Of a stretch of DNA of 64,000 nucleotides, positions 57,301-64,000 are shown one piece after another (position 1 is the first letter of the stretch; the number at the start of each line of letters is the position of its first letter). Both the position numbers and the translations under genes were made by a program. Source of the DNA: Ciborinia camelliae (Eukaryota > Ascomycota > Leotiomycetes > Helotiales > Sclerotiniaceae); assembly GCA_025890175.1 (NCBI GenBank), contig JANPYM010000008.1, positions 1,403,650-1,467,649 of the forward strand. The letters run 5' to 3'. Below the pieces are notes generated by a model that was not told where the DNA came from, ran no database searches, and saw only the letters and a program-made list of their open reading frames with translations.

Positions 57301-60300
57301 CTAAATGAGGTCTGAAGGACTTATAATGACATGTATGAGTGACTGCAGAATCAGAATCAGAATCTTGAATAATGGATTACCTACGCTTTGATGTTGGGTT
57401 AAGAATTTTTAAGAAGTATAATCAATCATACAGTAGCTACTCCGTACATTGTATCCATAATTAGAAATTGGGCCAAGTGGTATTGAAAGCGACGGGAACC
57501 AGAGGGGTTAGAGAATACGGCTGATGCAAATTCAATTTGCATTTTGTTATCGATATCGCAAAACTATAAGTAGCTATGTACGGAGTGGACATATTTCCAT
57601 ATTTTCGTATCAAAACCCCAATTCTATGATAGTTTGCTTAGCTTCAGCGCGTAAAATGGGTAGATGCGGGTATGCTAATCGATATCCAGATAGATGCGGG
57701 ATGGGCAGTCTTAGATTTTTTGCAGATTTTGACAAAATTGGAAGCTTTCAAGGTGGTAAGCAAGAGTTTTGAGCCTGAGTTATTATTGAAAGATCCGATA
57801 GCCGGAAGCGCTGATGAGTGATTTCTATTCCATGATATTGATACACCATGGAGATATTTCCGTGAAGCGGAAAGAAAGATATTTTTAGCTATTATTGGAG
57901 AGGGTTATGTTATGTACCTATTCTACCCAGGTATAAAATTATGAATAGATGTCTACCAACCAGGTAGGTAGGTAGTAGTGACCTTTCACGAAAGTCGATG
58001 GAGGGATCATAAGGAAGGTCACTGGTTAAAAGACCGCTGTCCCATTCTGCAACCGAGATTTTGGTTGATTTTCATGTACGTTTCCATAATGAGGATCGCT
58101 GTGAGATACTGTGGGACAGAGATCTGATCGAAAATTTCTTGATTGGTTGTGTTGCTTAACGAAGCGGTGAGGGAAAAGGAAAAACGAGGAGGCGAATATG
58201 CAATGGTTAAGTGCTTGCAGCTTGCATATGCAAGGGAGGTCTTGATTTTTGGCTATTTGCCAGTACCCTTTTCTTGTAAGCTGTATATGGAAACTTTGCT
58301 GCGCCGTTATATTGCAGAAACGGGTTATGTATGTACCTGAAAGGTTAAGTCTAGGAGGCTCGTGTTCCGCATATGTACCCAAGGAAGTATTTTAAAAGTA
58401 CATATGTACATATGTGCAGGAGACCTGAGTAAGTCATGGAAGAACGCGTAGATGGTACGTTGGGCCAGGGTATATGCATTTAATATACCATTGCATGATG
58501 TTATTGTTGTGAAAAAGGGTGGTAGACGTGACAAATACGCGTCTCAAGAATCCTTCAATGACTTGCTATCGTGATACGAGGTCGAGAATGGCTTTTCTGA
58601 CGTATCATTCTGGGATTAGATGTTGAGATTGGAGGAAACTAAAGGCGGGTGGTGTGTTGGTGTTGGTCAGCAGTAAAGACGGGATGGGTGCGCTGGTGTT
58701 TCGGATTGGGGTCTAGCTGTGGTGAGAATGATTGGGGGCACAGAATAGTTATCCTCTATCCCGTTTCCTGGGAATTTTGCGATAGGATTAGGATTTCTCC
58801 ATGAAAACGCTGAGTCCTGAGCTTTGGCCTTGGGCTGTAAGTCTAGTTCTAGAAGTCCTGGTCCATTCGATAAGTTGGCCAGCCATTATTGGAAAACTCG
58901 AGGGTGCCAATCCTTCACGATCCTACCTACCTCTTATTAGTTTTGATGGCTAAGAACCGAAAAAGAGTCATCAGATGCAATATTGCTTGCGGAATAATAG
59001 ATAATATTGATTTACCTGCCTGTCTTGGGTCATACCTCAAGATGTACCTAGCTCACTGCTCACGTCCACCCGCACTCCTGCTCTAAAGGATTTAGATATC
59101 GATAATGAATGAGGGGAAAAGCGTTTGTGGCGCCGTTGTTCAATTTCATTTAAACTTTTGGTGGGGTCGTGGACATCAATTAGGCTGGTATGTTCTAAAG
59201 GTTTGCGTTTTTCCTCGGGCAGTCATCATGGCTCATGGCGATCTTCAGAAGCCTCCTTGAAATATATATAAATCAAGGCTTACTTCATGATTATTATAAA
59301 ATATAAAATTATTATGATATAATGTTACCGTAATCATATGGACTTTTAATGTCCCAAAAGCTTCAAATTCGGGACGTTAAGGATTTCTTATTTTGCCCCA
59401 GGGGAAAATGCGGAGAAATTTCCGATGAAGGGGCTCGGGGGGCTCTTATCTTTTGTTTCTTTTTACCTTTATATGTTTTGAGAGTTGTCATGTGCCAACG
59501 CCAGCAACGCCCATAACAAATTAATATGAAGCTGCGTACGTTTGAATGTTGTGTGTTCTCAAGATCGGAGTGATTTTCAAGAGCACAGGAAAAAGCAAAA
59601 CGGCTTTTGTAGATCATAATAATAATACTTGATGAGGCTTTGTGAACATGTGGAATCATGAATGATTGGAAACTCGGAGGATATATCGAATGGTTGTATT
59701 GTATTGTGTTGTGCTATGGAGGTTATGATTTGAAGATTCCCGTATTGTATTCCAAGGTTGTATCGTTACATTCAAACAACCTTGACGCTCGAGAAACGTA
59801 TGAAACTACTCCGTACAGTGCAGGATGGATGGTATTTTAGATGTTCAGGGGAAGGTAAAATGGCTGAGATATTATCATGCCAGGTACCGCTCTCATCTGA
59901 CTTGTACGACTGAATATAGGCAGAGTAAGTCATACCAATAGCACGCATGTTCCACGTTTTGTAAGGAATAGAATTCAATATCACAAAACCTTATCGAGTA
60001 GGTAGTATAGTGCTATAGATGGATGATATTGTACTTGGGTAGTACCACATGTAAGCCTTGGGAAAATAAACGCAGCTGACAGACGTTATTATCTAAATCC
60101 AAGAAAAAAACAAGATATTCAAAGATAATATGATATGAGTATCTTGAGCCAGAGTTCGTAGATCAGGATTCAGGAACATCCATCCATTTACTTCTTATCA
60201 ATATCATCCAATTAAAAGTTGATGGGTCTTCGGTATATAAGGGTTGTAGTCTTGCAGATATCTTGCATCTCTAGGGTTGAAACTTATACCTCCGCTTGCG

Positions 60301-62157
60301 GCTTGTCCACTCAATCTCTTACAGTCTACTGACTCTACCTACTCCGTACAGAGCAATGAGCATCCGTCCCATCCCAAGGTTTCGTTCTTGAATCTTGAAT
60401 GAGCAAGTAAGGACGGGACGAGGGTGCCATGCAAGATCCGATTAAAATTTCCTCAGTTAATCGTAATTCGTGTCACCATTCGAAACCTTGTAACTTTGTT
60501 TGTACGATTCATCGACATGATGGCATCGATGGGGGCTGAATTTTACTGTGTACTTACTTGCTACTGAAGGTATCTTAATATCTTCGGTACCTATGATCGG
60601 GCATCCTCTATTAAATACTTAAGCTTTTTATTCACCGCTTTATTATTATTACCATCCATATGGCCCGTACCTTTCTTTGGCTTGATTCATGTTTTCTTTT
60701 TCCTTCGGGAAAATCCCATATAGCAGTGATGGTATAATAATTGATGGCTGATATTGATAAAAGTTTTGTCCTTTAGTTTTATTCTATAGTTCTATCGAGA
60801 TGTGGCCTATCAGCTATCATCGTTGCCCCTCTTGTGTTGCATTTACCGAACCGATTAAACTGCCATTTTGATTAGTAGATAGTTACTCTTCTCTCCACCA
60901 TACATATGCATTGTTTTGCGGCGGCGAACGTGGTATTTTGTGATTAATTATTTTGCTGAAGATCGGAGGAGTTCGTCTATTCAAGAATTCAAGGTCGAAC
61001 AGGCTCCAGAGTCCAGGGTAAGGTTAATGACAGAATAATCCACTTCTTCACAGCACGTTTTCTGCACGATCTACTCCGTAGCTCTGTCACTCGCTCCTTA
61101 ACAACCTAGCCTTCAAGCCTTCAAGCCTTCCTCGTCTTGAAAAGTCGAATGATAATCCTAGTTCTTTTCTTTTCAATATCTACCAAACGGTTCAAACCAC
61201 CACAGTCCACTCCATCACGCTCGAACGCTTCCTTTTGTTTACTAGCTTGAAAATAATTCTAATCCACTCTTGAATTGTACAACCCTGGCCACAGCTTTTT
61301 TCCATGTCACGCACCTTGTAACTCGATATGCGAGGCACGTTTCGGCAATGGCATCAAATATCATGTCGAGCTGTCATTCGTTAACCATACAAAGTCTCCG
61401 AGGGCTTTGACTTTAACCAGGTCACATCAACATCAACCACTCAACGATCCCCAAATGATGTTGGTTTTTGAACCAGGAAACTGAGGGAGCCAATTAGGTA
61501 TTCATTTCCGTGTTTCGTTCACCACTGAGGAATAGTTACCTTTTACCCCTGGGCCCTTGATCAGGCTGACTACCCTTGACCCCCCCAAAGTGGGAAAGAT
61601 AAGCAAGGATCTAATTTTGCACTTCTGCACTCCTACACACCTATCTTCAGTTCTTTGCTTGTTTTTGATGATACCATACAGCACATACGCATCCACCCAT
61701 CAAATGATCCCGATCTCATAGATCACAGGTAAGACGCTTATGCTGCATTTCCATAGTCCAACACAGTCATTTTCTCCACTTGAGAAGGTAGCTCCAACTA
61801 CCGGATACGACCATTGCAACCTATGTTCTTCTTATATAGGTATCGGTGCCTGCATCTTGGTTTGTCTTGGAGCTCATTACGCCCGAGTAACTTCTGTTAG
61901 GAAAATTGGGCTGGTCTCTGAGGATCATTAGATCCTATGACTCTTGTTCTTATTTCTCTCTACGTTAGCCTTCTTATTCATCCTCTTTCGTTTCCATTTA
62001 TTTTATCTTCATTGCGGCCTTTGCCAAACTAAGATCAAGGAGTGAGAAGCAAAGAAAGAACCCAGTTGGTTCAAAGTCTTCGACTGATAACAATGTTTTG
62101 ATCACTTAACTCGAGTTTGATACTTGCTCTTTAGCCAAGGGACCTCACTTCATCATA
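54355..62157. other. Gene desert
   Basis: Nearly 8 kb without a supported gene. It holds a tRNA-like minus-strand stretch (55400-55520), A-rich tracts (55240-55275), weakly coding-like debris around 55920-56420 with stops, and several TACTCCGTAC-type elements (57438, 59807, 60340, 61072; reverse form at 57578), plus a GACTCCGT/ACGGAGTC inverted repeat at 56829-56849. The last part is the promoter of the membrane-protein gene. Confidence 0.5.
55400..55520 (-). repeat. tRNA-like (SINE-like) sequence
   Basis: On the minus strand GTCCAGATGGCTCAGTGGTAACGC resembles a tRNA 5' end with an A-box (TGGCTCAGTGG), followed by GGGTTTTCACATCCC and CCCTCAAACGGGA, a weak B-box/T-arm. The D stem does not close and the acceptor has no matching 3' strand, so it is not a functional tRNA. 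A TTCACATCC direct repeat follows. Either a tRNA-derived SINE fragment or a decayed tRNA. Confidence 0.3.
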
Positions 62158-63315
62158 ATGCGGGGCATTTACTTTTTGTTCGCAACGTTGGTGTTTCTTC
62201 TATCATCTGCCCAAACACTAGCGGCTATAGATGATTTCTCAATATCAGAAGCATCACTTCCAGAGTCTCCTCGTACAATAGTGCCAAAAAAGTCCTCGGC
62301 ATCGAGGGAGGATGAATCGACATCCACATCATCCACATCATCAACAGCCACATCGATGATTACGAACACAATCGCTATATCTTCTATTCTTTCAGCCTAC
62401 CCAACATCGGAGACCCCTAGCCTCACCGGCGAAGTCGAAGCCACAACGACAGCCACAACGAGCAATCCTTCGTCGACCTCAGTAACCGTCACATCTACAG
62501 GCTCTGGCATGAATCGCAATACACTGATTATCATCCTCGCTTCAGTTCTCGGTACACTCGCTATACTCCTCGTTTCACTTGCTATATATCTTTTTATCCG
62601 TTATCGAAGAAATCGAAGTTTCACTGGAAGAGGAGTAACTCCAATTGATGACAACGAAATCGAATCGTGGCGGCACTCTGGAAATGAAAGGAAAGTGTTT
62701 ATGGGCGAGGACGTAGCATTCGACAAGGAGACAGGAGGCCGAGATCATATTCGGTCTAATACAATACAAATGGCACACTCGCCGGGGTGGACGTGGACAG
62801 CTTCACCTACCTCCTCTCGAACACGATCTACCTTTTATCCTTCAGGTTTCTCAGGCTACGTCCCCGATACCCCAACTTTTCTCGCCCAGGCACCGAACGC
62901 CAGAGTTGGTCTCACGGACGAAGTAGTGCCGGGCGCAGAACCATTCATAAAACCAGTGGAACGACATAGGTCACGACTATCGAAGTCGAGCGGTCATTTA
63001 CGCACGAAGAGCAGGAGGAGTAGTTTGAGTGGGAGGAGCATGTGGAGTATCAAGAGCGGCAACGGAGGCGAATTGAAAGAATTGAGAACCAATGACCGAG
63101 TCGCAACATGGTATGATCCAGAAGACAACTTTCGAGTGCATATGGATTACTACCATAGAGACTACAACGATTCACCCGCTATGTCCTTTCGAGAAATGAC
63201 TCCAGGCCCGGGGACTCCTAACCCGGTCACGGCATTATCACCAAGGCCTCCACCACGAGCTGTGCACCCGTCGTCCTGGGATAACGATCGGGAGATTGGG
63301 TTAGCCATTTCATAA
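62158..63315 (+). CDS. Single-pass membrane protein with Ser/Thr-rich ectodomain (possible surface sensor)
   Basis: A single exon, 385 residues. The signal peptide is about residues 1-22 (FLFATLVFLLSSAQTLAA), followed by a Ser/Thr-rich, probably O-mannosylated ectodomain of about 95 residues with STSSTSSTATS-type runs and no cysteines. One transmembrane helix lies near 121-147 (TLIIILASVLGTLAILLVSLAIYLFI) with a basic stop-transfer RYRRNR, and a cytoplasmic tail of some 235 residues follows. The tail has VPGAEPF, KSRRSSLSGRSMWSIKS and NDRVATWYDPED segments that look conserved and include basophilic-kinase-like RRSS sites. Architecture is like Mid2/Wsc/Msb2-type cell-wall stress sensors, but no WSC domain is present. 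Function inferred from layout only. Confidence 0.8.
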   Translation: MRGIYFLFATLVFLLSSAQTLAAIDDFSISEASLPESPRTIVPKKSSASREDESTSTSSTSSTATSMITNTIAISSILSAYPTSETPSLTGEVEATTTATTSNPSSTSVTVTSTGSGMNRNTLIIILASVLGTLAILLVSLAIYLFIRYRRNRSFTGRGVTPIDDNEIESWRHSGNERKVFMGEDVAFDKETGGRDHIRSNTIQMAHSPGWTWTASPTSSRTRSTFYPSGFSGYVPDTPTFLAQAPNARVGLTDEVVPGAEPFIKPVERHRSRLSKSSGHLRTKSRRSSLSGRSMWSIKSGNGGELKELRTNDRVATWYDPEDNFRVHMDYYHRDYNDSPAMSFREMTPGPGTPNPVTALSPRPPPRAVHPSSWDNDREIGLAIS

Positions 63316-64000
63316 CTTTAGGCCTGGATGCCAGTCGGTTTTCTTTCTGCATTATTTGGGTTTGGGGAACCGGGTGGGGTTTGTTTGTTATAAAGGAATG
63401 GGAGCTACATATTTTGATACCAAGGAGAATTTATTCGTATTGATGGAGCCTGAGCGCTCATAGGGAGGAGAGGATGCCGATCTGGTGCAATATTATTGGC
63501 ACTTGTGTTTTGGAGGGGATTTGAAATTCACCACTCGACGGTTGGCTTTATTTATGATATGTACAGTCCGGTGACTGAAGCAACAGAAAAGATATACAAC
63601 AGCATGATATTGCATGCAAATATTCAAATGTAAATGTAAAATAATTACACAAACAAACTCTCGACCCTAATCATCCCAAGTATCTCAATGTTTCGAATCT
63701 CTAGATTGTGGTCATACTTCTGAACGACTTAAATCGATGTTGTCCTGTGCGCTTCAGTTAAGAAAGAGGTCTGTCTCATATCCGATGGTTGACCCTGCCC
63801 TGCAAGCCAATTCTCCACGCCACAACTTCAACCTGCCAATATGTTACATAGCAAATGCAAATACCAACGATAGCTTCAAAAAATGCACAGCCTTCCCCAA
63901 AAGAACCGTCAAATATAACAATTACACGTGATCCGACACGGTTTTCGCGTCACCCGCGTCTTGCTAGTTTCCACGCTTCACCGCCTTCCCTATAAGAAAT
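63316..64000. other. Terminal intergenic segment
   Basis: The 3' flank of the membrane-protein gene to the window end. No further gene is supported. Confidence 0.4.

Noticed and set aside
1..64000. CRISPR arrays, bacterial operons, ribosome binding sites
   Set aside because: The window is eukaryotic nuclear DNA; none were expected or seen.

Overview
The window is nuclear DNA of a filamentous ascomycete. Genes carry short (50-136 bp) GT-AG introns with CTAAY-like branch sites, intergenic spaces are long, and the core genes are typical of Pezizomycotina: a Ssk2-type MAPKKK of the HOG pathway, the replication factor Sld3, Gpn3 and S-adenosylmethionine synthetase. The gene content, an AT block that looks like repeat-induced point mutation (RIP), and a DUF3716-like relic fit Leotiomycetes, perhaps Sclerotiniaceae. 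That placement is inference, not a database match. A 10-N gap at 27838-27847 shows it is a draft assembly.

Layout. 1-5770: extremely AT-rich, gene-free block, probably RIP-destroyed repeats, with a GC-rich islet at 5168-5240. 5780-9284: gene-poor spacer with a 15-copy 8-bp minisatellite. 9285-10867 (-): Git1/phosphate:H+ symporter-like MFS carrier. 12229-16341 (-): Ssk2-like MAPKKK with a probable homopolymer frameshift at its 5' end. 18161-21062 (+): Sld3. 21906-22459 (+): small Apq12-like membrane protein. 23121-24132 (-): Gpn3, divergent from 25265-26556 (+) SAM synthetase. 28650-28760 (+): intron-containing tRNA-Met(CAT). 33014-36606 (+): large coiled-coil protein.

From about 37 to 52 kb the character changes to accessory DNA. 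It holds a secreted eqolisin (peptidase family G1) whose catalytic Glu is replaced by Gln; an intact 8-exon DHA2-type efflux transporter; a small secreted 10-cysteine protein; and wrecks of an FAD-linked (BBE-type) oxidoreductase, a DUF3716-like zinc-binding protein, an SDR dehydrogenase and a sterol-dehydrogenase/3beta-HSD (Erg26-like) C-terminus. Three LTR-like sequences lie at 50.1-50.7 kb, one with a clean 5-bp target-site duplication. The mix of oxidoreductase relics and an efflux pump suggests an eroded metabolic cluster.

52-62 kb is a gene desert with repeated TACTCCGTAC-type motifs. 62158-63315 (+) encodes a single-pass Ser/Thr-rich membrane protein with the look of a cell-surface sensor. 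Coordinates of spliced genes are for the whole span, and exons are given in the evidence. All domain calls are from memory of family motifs; no searches were run.
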